Part shown: in pieces, positions 1 through 61,329 of the stretch
How positions within the stretch are numbered: position 1 is the first letter of the stretch
How the letters are laid out: each line of letters opens with the position of its first letter
From: Marisa cornuarietis
Taxonomy: Eukaryota; Mollusca; Gastropoda; Architaenioglossa; Ampullariidae
Length of the DNA stretch: 64,000 nucleotides
NCBI GenBank assembly: GCA_004794655.1
Contig: SMMW01000592.1
Coordinates: forward strand, 2,810,501-2,874,500
Reading direction: 5' to 3'
The notes under the pieces: generated by a model
What the model was told of the DNA's origin: nothing
Seen by the model: only the letters and a program-made list of their open reading frames with translations
Database searches by the model: none
Made by a program: the position numbers and the translations under genes

Positions 1-180
1 GTCTCACTTAAATTCTTCCTCTTCATAATTTGTAAGCTGATGCCTATTTCTTCTTTAGGTATTTCCTACGAGTAATCAGTTCTGTAGTGTTCGATGTGTA
101 CTACAATTTCTCTTTATTTTCAATTATAAAATCTTTCGGCATTTTCGTGCATTTCTTTGTCTTGTGGTTTGTTTGCACAG

Positions 181-48097
<47,917 letters not shown>

Positions 48098-48743
48098 GTG
48101 GTCATCTGGTTCTAACACACGTGATCAAACTGGTCACGCTCAAAACCCAACTTTTTTTTTTAAATAAGCCCATTCGTATGCATGCAGATATAAAGCAAAT
48201 TTACGCAGTTCTTTCTCGTCCATTGGGTATTGCATTCCTATGTTTATCCTATTTTTCGTAGCGTGGAACTGATTCAGAAAACAATTTTCCTCCAATGCCA
48301 AAATTTCACAAATCAAAACAGTTTGTCAACAGGGAGGTTAAAGACTTTATTTACTTTTACGTAACTTTGGTCGGGAAGAGGGGGGGGGGGTTGGGGGTAA
48401 GAAGGGTCATAATGTTTGGTCGCCTGCAGTTTTTGTTTAAACAATTTCACATAAGATGTGCAAAGCCTAAGAGCGCTTCTTAACACCTGATTATTTGTGC
48501 CTATATTTTCTCCATCATGTACTTATCTTTATAATATATGTTACCTTTTATATAATGTATATGCGGTCCATTTCTGGTTTCTGGTTCTGGAAAAATACGG
48601 CATCTGATCCGTGACTTTAAGAATTCTATTCGCTACACAGGCGGGATCCTAAACGAGGTGCGACTATATTTGGGACAGTGAGTTCTAATTTTTCGAACAG
48701 CTTGAGACGAAGATTGCTTGCCTGCTGCATTCCAGTGATGTTT

Positions 48744-48818
<75 letters not shown>

Positions 48819-50830
48819 TTCAATGCAAGTGAGATACAGTGCAATGATAAAGATTAGAAAAGCTGTGTTCATGTGTCAGATGTGATCAGTTTTCGAGGTG
48901 TGCATGTGAATACTGAGAATTCTCACACACGTGGTTCCTGCTGGTCTGGACCACGAGGATGGGAAGAGGATATACTAGAAGATTACTGTGACATCAGACG
49001 TGTTTGATCACGAATGATGCGGAACAATTCTTGGAGACAAAAGACTGCGCTGGATGGTGTTGACACTATGTCAGATCTGTGGACAATAATCATGGTTTAT
49101 CTGGGTTTGGCTTGTTTTGTACTAGAATCGCTCACTCAAGGCTTTGCTCTTTTTCTGCTCATCCTGTAAATATCTGTGCTAAATGTGATTGGTTTAAAAT
49201 GTGCAATTCGGTAACTACATTTTTTGAAATGGCTTTTACAACGAAATATCAAAAATTTCCGAAAGATATGCTATAAAATCTTAGCTTCCAAACATGTGAA
49301 AAACTGGAATACTTTGAAGATTTTTTTTATATTAAAGATATTTTTATTTAGTTATTAAACGTGTAACAAATCTCCTATGCAATAGATAAAAAAATTTCAT
49401 ATATATACATATACTACAATCGGTGTGGTGAAATTGAGAGCTAATTTTATTAGCCTTTACTTTAAAAAAATTCCACCAACTTGACAAGTAATGTTCTACT
49501 AAACTTGAGAACATGTTGTACTGATACTGGGTTAGAGACACGAGTATATGCTGTTGATTCTTTGATATTTTGGAGACTGACACAAATGGAATGATTATTG
49601 AAGAAACTATGAATTGAAACAAATCAGATTTGGCAAAGACGAAGGTTATATAAATATTTTTTAATAAATGTATGTGAACTCATGCCTAAAGAAATCCTGA
49701 AATTCTTTTTTTGACAGATACTATATTGTTTTGTTAAAAGTTTGATATGTGACTCTACATGTCGTGTGTATCTTTAAACGTTGTTTAATTTTTATTATTA
49801 TTATACGTGATATGTTCGTATTGTATACTTTTCTAAGCTTTTAAAAAACGATGTATTTATATATCCGTAGAAAGTAATCAAAATCTTCCTCTTCCGGAGA
49901 GTCTTTCGCAGGCAGTAAGATAAACAATAACCTCATTAGACTATTTTTTGGCTGTGTTTGCGCATTAAAGTTTGAGCAGGAATCCACGAGCCATAGCTCA
50001 CAGTCAAGAAAGCTAATGTTGTATGGAAAGGACCTGCTTGAGATCTACACTGATGTTATAAAAATGCATAAATAATGCAGCAGTTTCTCATGTTTGCTCA
50101 TCTGGCTTCCCTTGTTAATATACACATTTGTAAAAGAAAGAATATGCGTGTAAATATGGATAATTATGTGGCTGTCGTATATATCGCTTCGTGAGTATAT
50201 AAAAATAGCTATGACGACATTTAAAATGTCACGTGATTTCCCCGCATCCTCTTTCATTTCCAAACAGACTTGAAAATGTGTTGTACCTGTTAAAAATCCT
50301 GTTAAAAATAGAAAAATAGAGTCCGTAAAATTCCCGATAAATGCATTCTGTTATTTTTTATGATGTGGAGCAATAATACTTGTCAAACCATCAGGATTGA
50401 CTGTGGATGCTCAAACCTAAAATATTCCCAATGGTGCAATTTACCTCATTTCGTTTCTTCCTCTTTCCTTGCAGATCTTTTGGGCAAGGTATTATCTGTT
50501 TATCTTTTTAGAAATTCCATATAGCCACATTGAACTTAGTGGCATGAATAATCTCAGTGTTCTTCGTGTGTTCTAGTGCTGCGTTGAGGAATCTATCCTT
50601 AAAAAGTCTTGTTTCTTGGTGCAGAGCAGAGTACAATATTTTTAGAATACATTTGTTGTTATACTTGATAGAACAAACTAAGTTTATGGATGTTATGATG
50701 CATATTTTTTCGAAAGATGTATACATATTTCTATTTCAAATCATGATGACAGAGTATAAAATGAATAAAAATATAGACTTTATTTATGGGAATGAATTAA
50801 ATATTAAATAAAAAGACACTTAACACTTCG
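48098..50830 (+). other. Probable 3' UTR and poly(A) region
   Basis: AATAAA hexamers occur at 49663-49668, 50764-50769 and 50807-50812. The last is followed by a T/GT-rich stretch (50835-50862), the best cleavage context. A (GT)n tract of about 36 units lies inside (48746-48817) and a G run at 48381-48390. I see no other gene here; the true end could be any of the three signals. Confidence 0.5.
48746..48817 (+). repeat. (GT)n microsatellite
   Basis: Longest GT tract of the window, downstream of the stop codon and probably inside the 3' UTR. Confidence 0.97.
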
Positions 50831-51299
50831 AGATTTGTCGTTTTGTCTTTATTGTGTACATAAATAGCTGACATCTTGGCGACTCGTAAACCTGCAACTC
50901 TGCTGCCGGTTTTTATTCCTTCCTATAAGTAGTAACCTATTGTGACAACATTTACAACAGACTGTAGAGAATGGAAGGCTAGTGAAAGAGCCCTCGGTGT
51001 CCCGGAGGCTGCCTTCAGTTGTAAAGAATAGCCAAGCAAATTGCCCTACAGTCAAACCCAACTCTCACTGCTGGATCCACGCGCCACACCCTGGCAATCT
51101 TTCTCTCCTTAAGGACTAACAGCCGTGAGGGGGTGATGCTGACATGACATCAACTGGGTGGGTCTCCTCTGATGAAGTCAACAGCCAGGCCTGATGTGAG
51201 CCAAGATGAAACCAAGGGAAGGGCCATCATGTCTACAACATCAGGCAAGCCACACCTTAGCTGTGGATTTCGGCTGGCAGTCATCGCAAAAAGGATGAG

Positions 51300-51960
51300 T
51301 GATACTGACTATCTTCTTTAGGCATAGTGTGGAAATCTTCAGGCAACACAAACCTATTCCCTATTTACAGACGTCTTTTTCGACATGGTATCGTCCCTGT
51401 GTCTTGCAAAGTAGGGATGATGCCGGGGCCTCAACCTCACGAAGGTCTACCTCAGCGACTGGTGGCTCTGCAAATCTGAGCAGCAGGAAAAGCAGAAAAG
51501 TGCGTTTGAACTACAATGACAACTCTCAGGGCCGTGCAGTGGAATGCAAAAGGAGTCCAGCAGAAGAAACCAGAGCTACAGGCCTTCCTAAGAAACAAAA
51601 AGATTGATGCTATTTGCATCAAAGAATCCTCTCTTTGAAGCCTTCAGGTGAGACAGACCGACCGGCCACAAAGAAAAGACTCCTTACGCGCGTCAGACAT
51701 AGCATACCAGCAATACTAACAGCTTAAGACACAAATAACAGTCTTGAGTGAATCACCATCAAGATCTTCTTACGAGGAGGACAATTCCTTATCAACAACT
51801 GCTAGAGCTCTACCCAGGCAAAACTCTACCTTAACATAGCCGAGCTTTCAACAGAGCAGCACCTGATTGTCGGCGACTTCAACAGCCACTCCCTGCATGT
51901 GGCTACGGCAGCGCAGACTCAAGAAGAGAATAGACGAAAAGGGGAGGACAGACATTAGAC
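51300..51960 (+). mobile_element. Jockey-type LINE relic: 5' part and endonuclease
   Basis: From about 51510 broken frames read LRAVQWNAKG, KPELQAFLRNKKIDAICIKE and, near 51860, HLIVGDFNSHS. These are the N-terminal strand, the catalytic ..QES-like segment (here KES) and the GDFN motif of AP-type LINE endonucleases. Frameshifts and stops show it is dead. The sequence from 51060 may be its 5' leader. Confidence 0.75.
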
Positions 51961-52140
51961 TAGCTTTTTTTTAAAAAAAAAAATGAAAAACCATCTATTA
52001 CTACAGGACATTGAATAAAACAGCAACTTCTGGCGTTCCCTTCATCTCAAAAGACATCCACAAGAGAAGCAGCCAAACTATCGTCGGCCAACAATGGGGC
52101 ACGACCAGACTCGCACACAACAATCTTCCTTCTCAAGAAA

Positions 52141-52900
52141 CTGGTGTGCTCTTTTAATTATTCCTACTACTGAATGCAGATGATACTGTCATTTATTCTG
52201 AAACACCAGGAAACCTACAGAATGCTTTAGACAACATGAATAAAATACTGACTTGGGAAACATGATGATTAACCTACACAAAAATAAAGATTGTTATATT
52301 TTCTAGAGGTGAAATAAGAAACAAGTGTTTATATGTAACGGTCAAAAACTTGAAATATTAGAAACTAAATTATCATAACAAAATTTGTGAGAGAGGGGGA
52401 CAGAGCTTGCGTTTAAAAAATATCTAGTTATGTACATGTATGCGTACTTAGATATATTTAATATGAGCATTTTGCTATTTATGCTTTACATTTAATGTAG
52501 TGCTGAGCCCTAAATTTTGACTCTCAAATTCCCTGAGATGGTAAAAGAATAAAGAATAATGAATCATAAATCGTGAACCACTTCAAAAGCAAGTGGGCTA
52601 ATAAACACAACCAACAATCAGACGACCAGATGCTAACTCTGAAGCGCCAAAAGCAGCCCCTCATCTTCCGCGTGTGCACTGGACACTTGACATAGTTGAC
52701 TTCTTGCCCACCTGTACCACCTGGGACTGTCATACACAGAAAACTGCTGATGTGACCTACACACAGACACACTACACAGACAGGCGGGCACAGGCCTCAG
52801 GAAGCCAGACTGGAAGTAAACTCTGGGGCATCATACAAAACATGGAAATAACAGTTTTTTTTTTGGAACCACATAAAAACTTGAAGACCGACAGGCAAAG
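52141..52900 (+). mobile_element. LINE relic: RT fragment and C-terminal RNase H/zinc region
   Basis: Around 52165-52300 the frames give LNADDTVIYSE, ALDNMNKILTW and KIVIFSRGE, matching the ADD box and following strands of LINE reverse transcriptase. At 52630-52850 LIFRVCTGHLT, CTTWDC, KLWGIIQNME match the end of the same LINE class. It probably continues the 51.3-kb relic with deletions between. Confidence 0.75.
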
Positions 52901-53675
52901 AAACGTTGTAAAATAGATATCTGTCGTTTGCTTGACACGACTAGCATTACTCCTTTATTTCATTTGCTTGTATCAAGCAGCTAAAAACAGCTTATTATCT
53001 ATAGTACCTTCGAATTTATCATCGTTTAATGGAATAAAGGCCTGAGCAGACAAAATGCTTGTCGTTCTTCTCTAACCATCTTTTGCGGTCTCTCTTTCTG
53101 TATGATTTGCACGGTTGACTTGGTCACGTGAGTGTGAGGCTTGTTAAGCCAAATGTGCGTTTTGGTATCAATGGTTGTCTGAGTGTCTGACACTACTGTG
53201 CAGTCCCCGTATGACTATGTCATGTCTGTTGAATGTCTGGAAATAGTTGGTCTCTAGCAGAGGGGCGAGTTTGTCGCGAGCTGACGAACTTCTGACTCTC
53301 ATGCGTCGTCGGCTTTTCCAGTTAATACAAGTCGGTTTTCGACAGTCAGACTTAGCAGACACTTGAGAACGTGAACCAGTTCGAAAATGAAAGTCTATAA
53401 AACACGATAAACATTCTCTTACCGTTCAGTCCTGTTTACATTTCTGTCCCCTCTGAAAGTGTACGCCTCCATATGGAATGAGTCACTGAATGATTGACAA
53501 GTATCAAAGTGACAGCAAGGAGGTAATAAGGACAGTGAATTCTTAAAGGAAAGTCAAATTTACTTTTTAATAAAACTAATTGACAGAATACTTAATTGAC
53601 ATAGCAGCTTAATAAGGGTAAACACAGACGTAAGTGAAATTTCAAGAACTATACCTTATCTCTCTATCTCTCTAT

Positions 53676-53682
<7 letters not shown>

Positions 53683-53728
<46 letters not shown>
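53683..53728 (+). repeat. (AC)n microsatellite
   Basis: About 23 AC units, just upstream of a LINE ORF1 relic. Confidence 0.97.
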
Positions 53729-53734
<6 letters not shown>

Positions 53735-53859
53735 GCTCCCAGGTGCACACGTCACGGAACAGTCTCTTTCCACTTTTGCCTGTACCTTGACATCCAGCTT
53801 CGTGGTATTGGAGACACCATTACTCAACAAATTTCTCAACAAATATAAACTTCTACTAG

Positions 53860-54330
53860 ACCTTGATGAAAAACATCACCAGGCTTCAACATGGTGTTGA
53901 TTCGGTTCACGAAAAGGTATGTGAAAATGAGGGACAAATTCATGAGTTAACCGAGGAAAATGAACTACTAACAGAAAAACTGGACGAGATCATAACGGAA
54001 ATGAACAATCTAGAAGCTGTGTCTCGGCGAAAAAATGTTAAATTTTTCGGCATCCAAGAAAGCGTTGTTGCGAACTATACTGAGTGTAGCTCTAAAGTGA
54101 TCTGTCTCTTAAACTAATTATGGGATGTTAAATCATGGTGTGCTGAGGACATTGAGCCGGCCCATCGGTTTGGAGACAAGACTAGCCACACAGACCCCAG
54201 ACCCTTGATTGTGCAGTTTCATTAATGAGCCGACAAAGTGCGATTTTAAAGACAAACTTCAAGCGGCCGGTGTTAGAGTCGCTACTGACCTGATCAGGCA
54301 AACAATATCTCAAAAGCCCGTGAGGAAGGG
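53860..54330 (+). mobile_element. LINE ORF1-type relic (coiled coil)
   Basis: The frame at 53863-54117 reads a heptad-rich stretch (HELTEENELLTEKLDEIITE) and then SRRKNVKFFGIQE, the classic 'SRR.N..i.Gi.E' junction of LINE ORF1 proteins. Stop codons and short continuing blocks follow (e.g. FKDKLQAAGV near 54250). Confidence 0.65.
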
Positions 54331-54689
54331 AAGCTTACATTATCTAAAAATGCTCAGCTTCATACAGAACCGGTGTCTTCATGGACAATGAGGCTGTTGT
54401 CAACGAAAATGGCAGGTGCATGACGGACCCCGACCACCTAACGAGATGGTTTATAGTTATAAATGTTTATAGTGACACTGATAGATTCCTCATATCGCTA
54501 CTCGCCGAAGTCTTGTTCTTGCGGAACTGGTTACATTCGACAAGACTAGACTCTACGTGTAATATGCTGTTAATACTACACAATAGATGGAAGATGTGAT
54601 GGGTATCAGAAGCGTACATGACTCTTCATTCTGTGGGTTAGGATACGTGTGGTTAAATCATTATGTACAGAAAGTGAGACTTCCTTCGT

Positions 54690-56551
54690 ATTTGTAAATA
54701 ATGTCCGAGTCGACAATCTCGACGATATTGAAAAATAAGGAAGTAATTAAAGGAGTTAGTGTTGCAAAAGGCGTTAATACGATCACGAAGTAAAGGCCTC
54801 AGATAATAGAGGAAGTGGAAAAGTTGCTGCTTGTTTTCATTAATGAAAAACTGTTGCGCGGTGATAGCATCAGCGAGGTATTCATTTGTGAAAAGGCGCT
54901 AGTGATTAACAAAGATTCGTTAAAGAAAACCAAAGGTAAAAGTAGCGAAAGTGATTTTAATTTTAAGGCAAGTCGAGGTTGGTTTGATAATTTTAAGCAG
55001 GAAACCGGCATTCATAGTGTAGTGAGGTATGGAGATGCAGCCAGCTCCGATAAATTAGTGGCAGTTAAATTCGTGAAAGAATTTAAGAAAATTGTGGAAG
55101 AGGAATGTTATGTTTCAAACCAAGTTTTTAATGCGGACGATACAGGACCTTTTTGGAAGAAACTTCCTAAGAGAATTTACATAACGAAGGAAGAAAAGGA
55201 ACTGCCAGGGCAAAAACCAATGAAGGATAGGCTAACTCTTCCGTTGTGTGGCAACGCTAGTGGCGATTTTAAAGTGAAGCCGTTGTTAGTGTATCTTTCT
55301 GACAATCACCCGAGTGATTAGGAAGCACAACATAATCAAGAATAAATTGCCTGTTATGTGGCGTGCAAATTCAAAGGCATGGGTAACACGGCAATTCTTC
55401 GTCGAGTGAGTAAATGAAGTTTTTGCTCCAAATGTTAAAAAGTATTTGGAAGAGAAGCAGCTGCCACTGAAATGCCTTTTGATCATGGACAATGCTCCTG
55501 CACATACTCCATCCTTAAACGAAGACCTGGTTGAAGAGTTCGACTTCATACCTGTCGTTTACCTGCACCCCTCCAACCAACACAACCCATTTTCTTCAAC
55601 CAATGGATCAGCAAATCATCTCGAACTTAAGAAATTGTACACAAAAGCCCTATTCCGAAAGTGTTTCGAAGTAACAAATGACACTAACCTGACTTTGAAA
55701 GACTTTAAAAAATCATTTCCATATTGTGAATATTTTTTATTATCTTCAACTAGCTGATAGTACACGGAACCAAGTCTCGTACCGCACCATGAACTCCGGA
55801 TGGAGGAACCTGTGGCCTGAGTGTGTACCAAAGCAAGATTTCGGTGGCTTTGAATAAGAAATTGTGGAAGAAGTAGTTTCCATTGGGCAAAGCATGGGGT
55901 TAGAGGTCGACACTGAGGATGTGGAGAAGCATGTAGAAGACCAGAGTACGGAGCTCACAACAGAAGAGTTAGAACACCTCCATCAGCAACAAGAAAAGGC
56001 GAAGGCTAAGAATAGGAGGAGGGAAAGGAGGAGGCCCAAGTTTTGTCCTTAAAGAAATGTGTGCTGAGTCGGGGGAACTGCAGGCATTCGTGGAAAACAC
56101 TTTCTCCGATAATGCTATAGGCAATTGGACTCTTAATCTTTTCAATGATAACATCATGTCCTCAAAACAACAGAAAAAAGAAGTCACCCCAGACAGTCAG
56201 CTGCACGATGTTATTATGGAGGGGGATTCCCTCTCGAAGCAGTGACTCCAACCCCTCCTCCCTACAACTCCATCCACTCAAGCCATCATCTCCCAGTCAA
56301 AAGTTTGGTGTTCTTATGTTAAAATTATTTATTTATTATTTTATTCTCTCTCTACTGTTAGTTTTTAAATTTATTTACTTATGTCCAGCATTTCAAATAA
56401 TATGACAGGAGATTTTATTGATGTTAATAAGGGAAAAGTGGGGCTGGGAACCGATTATTTCTATTTCCTTTATTTCTTATGGGAAAATTTACTTTAGTTA
56501 ACGACCACCTTCCAGGAACGGATTTTGTTCATTAGCCAAGGTTTTACTGTA
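54690..56551 (+). mobile_element. Tigger/pogo-type DNA transposon, inactive, left end missing
   Basis: Read in pieces: ESTISTILKNKEVIKGVSVA (54697 on; helix-turn-helix), SRGWFDNFKQETGI (CENPB-type DNA binding), then the DDE core VFNADDTGPFWKKL (first Asp), LLIMDNAPAHTP (second Asp, 55480-55515) and, after a frameshift, QPMDQ (near 55597). The C-terminal ELTTEELEHLHQQQ lies near 55950. The right terminus AGCCAAGGTTTTACTG ends at 56549 next to TA, matching Tigger-type ends (..AGGTAC.ACTG). I find no left terminus; the LINE relic may have removed it. Confidence 0.85.
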
Positions 56552-56755
56552 ATTAGAACAATTGCATGTCAGGCTGTTTGCCGTCTCAAATGGATATGCG
56601 ACAATAAATGAAATATTAACTACACAGTAGTAGGTCAACTGTGATACAGTTTTACGATGTATTATGGTATACTTTACCATTGTCATTTCGTGTTATTGTA
56701 CGAGCTGTGCTTATCACCTGAACGTTGAGCCCACGTGGCCTTAGTCATTAAAACT

Positions 56756-56808
56756 TCGTTCGTTCGTTCGTTCGTTCGTTCGTTCGTTCGTTCGTTCGTT
56801 CGTTCGCT
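56756..56808 (+). repeat. (TTCG)n microsatellite
   Basis: About 13 TTCG units, followed by CT-rich and GT/AC-rich sequence up to 56970. Confidence 0.97.
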
Positions 56809-56809
56809 T

Positions 56810-59200
56810 TCTCCCCTTCTCTATGTATGTTTGTGCGTATGCATGTGTGTGTATGTCGCAAGCACTAACACACGCGCACATGAGTGAACATTATTCTGTT
56901 TTAATGCTTTGTTTCTTCCTCGCAAACATGTACGCTCGCACCCACACACATACATACACGCACGCTTCCGTATGTCTTAGAACAAAATAATTTATATTCA
57001 CAATCCTCAACATGTTGTTTGATACGCTGCATTCTTAAAAGTAACCTGACTAGGTAAGGTTAATTAGGCAAGAATAAGTAGAACACACAGGACAAGTGTA
57101 TGTGGGTTGGTGTGGTTTGTCTGGGTGTGTGCGCGCTTGCGCCAGCGACGAATGACCAAAGTTCGTACATGCGAGCCGTGTGAATGACTCACCAAATCAA
57201 GTTAGTGATCACTCGTCGGAAGCAAGAATTCCCTGTCATCGACAAAGGTCATCGGTAATAGAGCTGCAGCCACACCCGACCCTTGGCCATGTAGAGCACT
57301 GCAAGAGGCACTCAAGTGTCCTCTTTAGAGGCTCAGCCCCCTCCCGCGAAGGACATCTCTTCCCAACCTACACAAGATACTCTGACCATGCATTATCGCA
57401 CTGCTACCCGATACATCTTTGCACGTGCAACACGCTTTATCGCCACTGGTCGTCCTCAGAAGATCTCAGCTTTCCTTACCACATGTGACTGGACACAAAA
57501 CAGTAAACTACGACAGTTCATTTCATTTTAAGTAACCATAATCTACTGGTGGGCGCTTGTACAAAATACCCGGTATACTTTACACAGCAGCAACGGCCTC
57601 TCTCGCCAGCCATGAGCGCAACAAAACGTGAGCAAAATCTATTCCCAGTGGACTTCTATTTCGTGATTTTATTTTATTCGCGATCGGAGCTGTTTATTTG
57701 TTATTATTGTTAGCGATTTGTGCCTGTGATATTTTGCTTTTTGTATTTTGTTTGTATGTCCTAGCTTTTGTTGGTTTTTAATGACATACATTTGAAATAT
57801 TTTATGTTGATTTCTAACACACGTGGCTTTGTAATAATTTAAGTATTAATGTGCAGCTGTTGTTGGTAGAGATTACTTTGCCGGTAACTTCAGGTATTTG
57901 TGTATTTAACACGTTGCAGTTGTTGACCCCCCGTATGCTTTCAATAAATCTTATGATCGAGTCAAGAAATACTTGTCAGTTTGCGTGCATTTCCTTAAAT
58001 ACCACAGAGCAGCAGCATTACACCTTAAGACTTATCCACTTTAACCTGCTAAAGGGTGTGTGGACTGAGTGCATGGGTGTGGTCCTTAGAATACTAATCC
58101 TTTGTAATTTCACTTTAAACAACGTTCTCTTGAAGGTACTTGTAACATTGCAGGCGCTTGGAAGATAGCCATACACGGGTTGTTTATATGACAGGATCAT
58201 TAAAATGTAAAAGTTCCGTCTTTCTAGCTTTTAGGCGGGGAGCAGGTTATTCTCCAAACACGTCAAGCACAAGAAAACTATTGAACACTATCCAATTTAA
58301 CTAATATATTGCAATGTTACCGCTTAAATATGTACCCGCTCAAAACTAATCAGTATGGTGGTGGTGGTGGTGGTGGTGGAGTGGTGGTAGAACAACGTAG
58401 TAAAAACCGTGAGTTGTTACAATCTACATTATGTACGGCTCCAAGGATTAGGCTTAAAAGCTTTGACTTTAATGGGGTTTTTTTTAGCCTTTATTTTCAT
58501 ACAAATTTAAATAGACAAATATTTCAAGTCAACATACGTTCACACCTTTGACATGGGTGACATTCTCATGTGTGTGTGTGTCTTGTGTCGTGTGTGTGTG
58601 TGCTGTTCCCAATATTATGTGTGTTTTTTCATGTATAATACGTTCCCAGTCGTCTGCATAATAAAACTTTACAGGTAGTTCTGTCATTTTCTTATTTTAT
58701 ATTTTGCATGATCCCAAATCTGCCCCCAAAGCCTACAAAAGCTTAAAACAAGTTTTCGTGGCTGCAATAACTATTTATAGACTCTTCTTTTCAATCCGTC
58801 CTTAAAGGTCATGCAAAAATAAAAGTGCAAGGCGTATTAACATGGGGTTATTGTTATTGCTCTTTATCGACAACGTCCCAGAGACAAGGGCAGACAAGAG
58901 TTGTGCTGCAGTGTGCAAAGAACGACAACCACACCCTCGTGATTTACAACCGTTACTCCAGTGCCAGTAATCCAGTTTTTCTTTCTCCCACTGACTTATT
59001 CCGGTCCTAAAAAGGCTCTTACCCAGTAAGAATCCAAGATACAGAGTAGAGGCGGTCTCCTATCACTTGGTCTTTACGAACTCCTACATCTAACACCCAC
59101 AGAAGCTCTTTGGGTTGGATTTCTGCCGGCTAACAACAAAACCTTCTTGGTCTTGCCTTCAAAAATAGTGCGTGACGTGGCACTGAACTGTCAGTCAGTT
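56810..59200. other. Intergenic, no gene recognised
   Basis: Only a (GGT)n run at 58353-58389 and short GT tracts (58568-58602) stand out. Open frames here are short and without family resemblance. Confidence 0.5.
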
Positions 59201-59237
59201 TATTTTGTTTCCCATTCCATGGTTTTGTCGAAACAGG

Positions 59238-59370
59238 ATGCGCGGTGCACGTACCCAGAAGACGAAAGGACGCTCGCCGCACACAGCGCCAGCTTCATCC
59301 AGACGACACACTTGGTTTAATTTCGAAGCCATCAACCGTTCTTACCTCTCACCCTTGATATCGACAGAAA
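59238..59370 (+). CDS. Possible first coding exon of a downstream gene (weak)
   Basis: An ATG at 59238 lies just after GAAACAG and opens a frame that stays open to a GTGAGT donor at 59371. It would code MRGARTQKTKGRSPHTAPAS and on to NRSYLSPLIST. The local sequence is more GC-rich than its surroundings. I recognise no family, and no following exon is evident in the window, so it may be chance. Confidence 0.15.
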
Positions 59371-59837
59371 GTGAGTTTACAAACTTTAATGTGCGTTGAA
59401 ATAGTTGTATTCTTCAGTTATGAAAGACTGTTTTGAAGAAAATCACTTAGGATTTCTTTTCGAATATTTATGTTGTTTCAACAATTTTGTGTTTACGAAA
59501 GTTGATCTTTTTTTTCTTTCATACTTTTTTGCGTCTTTTTCAAAGAGAATCTTAAGGCATTAGCACGAGCTGTTTATTTATTTATTATACATGGCGAATA
59601 TTCTCCATTGTTAATAGAAAAATTAGTTCCACGTCTAAGTTATTTTTGAGAAATCTTGTTGGCATTTTCAAAATACCTGTCTCCTATTTTCCTCACTGCA
59701 TTGCTTTACAGGAAAATACCTGCAGGCTCAACACCTTATACATGTTGTAAGAATCAATTACATGCACCCACTGGGGTCAGTTTTTCCTGTGTAATTTCCA
59801 GCTGAGCAGCGAAGTGTGCCGGGCAACCGGACATTTT

Positions 59838-59925
59838 GTAAATAATAATAATAATAATAATAGTGAAGATTTTTATAGCGCATATTCACACTCATAGAGA
59901 GCATGCTCTTAGCGCTGTAAATGTA
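59838..59925 (+). repeat. (AAT)n plus TATAGCGC dispersed repeat
   Basis: Eight AAT units are followed by 'GATTTTTATAGCGCATATTC', 'AGAGAGCATGCTCTTAGCGC' and 'TGTAAATG'. AGCGCTGTAA is a recurring end motif of mollusc repeats as far as I recall. Confidence 0.55.
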
Positions 59926-59929
59926 GAAA

Positions 59930-61320
59930 GTGCGGGTTTTTATGTTGAGTGGCGATGAACTGATATCGTCGCTAGAGAAAAATTAGATTATCCAGACCGC
60001 TAGATTGAAATATATATGTATATATATATATATACGAAGAAACGTGTTTGTTAAGGATACGCAACGTGCAGACAGGACACAGACACTACACACTGACCGC
60101 ACGCGTTCCGCACGTGTTCTTTCACGCAACACAATACAAATATCTGTTCGTGGGTTACTAATGCTGTGTAATTTCGGGGTGCTCTAACTTATATATATAT
60201 ATATGTGTATAGGATAACTTCACAATTTATCACTTCCAATACACAAGTGGATCTAATCAATATATATATATATATCAACAAGCATGAATCAAAATGTCAG
60301 TAACGTAGATATCTCAAATCATAACCATCCAAACAATCAACCTCAACAAACCACTCTTCTCTCCATTAATCAAAATCTCGCAAATGTTCAAGTCCACACA
60401 GTTTCTTCAAAAGGTGATCAAAATAGGAAATACCCACGTCCAAAGATGATGTTCGTATTAAGACCCAAGAATGATTAAAACACACTGTTAAGTCCGGTTC
60501 GAATTCATCCACTTCCCCACATACACTATCCTAGAAATGATCTCCCTTGACAAGATGCACTGGGCACGCGGAAGAGAAAATGCTTCTTGGCCGCGATGCA
60601 CACAGCCGTTGCCGACCATATATTCCTTTGCCTAAATTAATGCGCACAGAAATATATTCCTTAGTCGTGGGACACACTGATCGCTGACGACAGAATACTC
60701 AGGTCGAAATTCACACAGAATGTTGAGGACACTCTGCTCCAATACTCCTCGTCTCCAACACCACGGGGTACACACAGTTTGACGAGGCTACACTTCAATA
60801 ATTCTTCTCAGCTCGTACTGTCTGGGCAGGTACGTAGACTGAATCCACTCCCAAATCTCCTGGCCTCCAAAAACTCCTTGCTTTTCTCCCCAATTAATTC
60901 CTGAAATCCTCACACCAAATTCAACTGATACAATATGTTTCCCATCAAAACTTCTATATCTCTTATCAATAATCACATTATATTATACATCCACATTATC
61001 ACACTTCTTTCTAAGAACCATCAATGATTAAAGAAAAACATTGCCTACCTTGACTAGTCAAGGAATTAGACTTTCTCCCATGTCCTTCCACTCGGACTTT
61101 TGGTCGGGGAATGCCTAAATCAGCTCACTTCACTTGCAGGTGCTACAGTTACTACTTTACTCGGGCACATGCTCTCTCCTGAACCGTACTCACATTCATG
61201 CTTTCGCATACAGGGGAAACTAGCCCTGCGCCTTAGTACCTAGCAGGGAACTAACTCCAGTTCCAAACGTGGCAATAAATATTAAATGTGAACAGATTTG
61301 GGGTATTTTTTGTCGTTTCC
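59930..61320. other. Intergenic, several (TA)n runs, no gene recognised
   Basis: TA runs at 60011-60034, 60189-60203 and 60259-60274. The stretch 60480-61300 is fairly GC-balanced and could be an old repeat, but I cannot place it. Confidence 0.4.
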
Positions 61321-61329
61321 TTCTTCTCA

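Noticed and set aside
57180..57540. Open frames of 102 and 71 residues
   Set aside because: No recognisable domain, no splice context and unremarkable composition; treated as chance.
60788..60976. 62-residue minus-strand frame
   Set aside because: Short and without any family match that I can name; may be part of an unidentified repeat.
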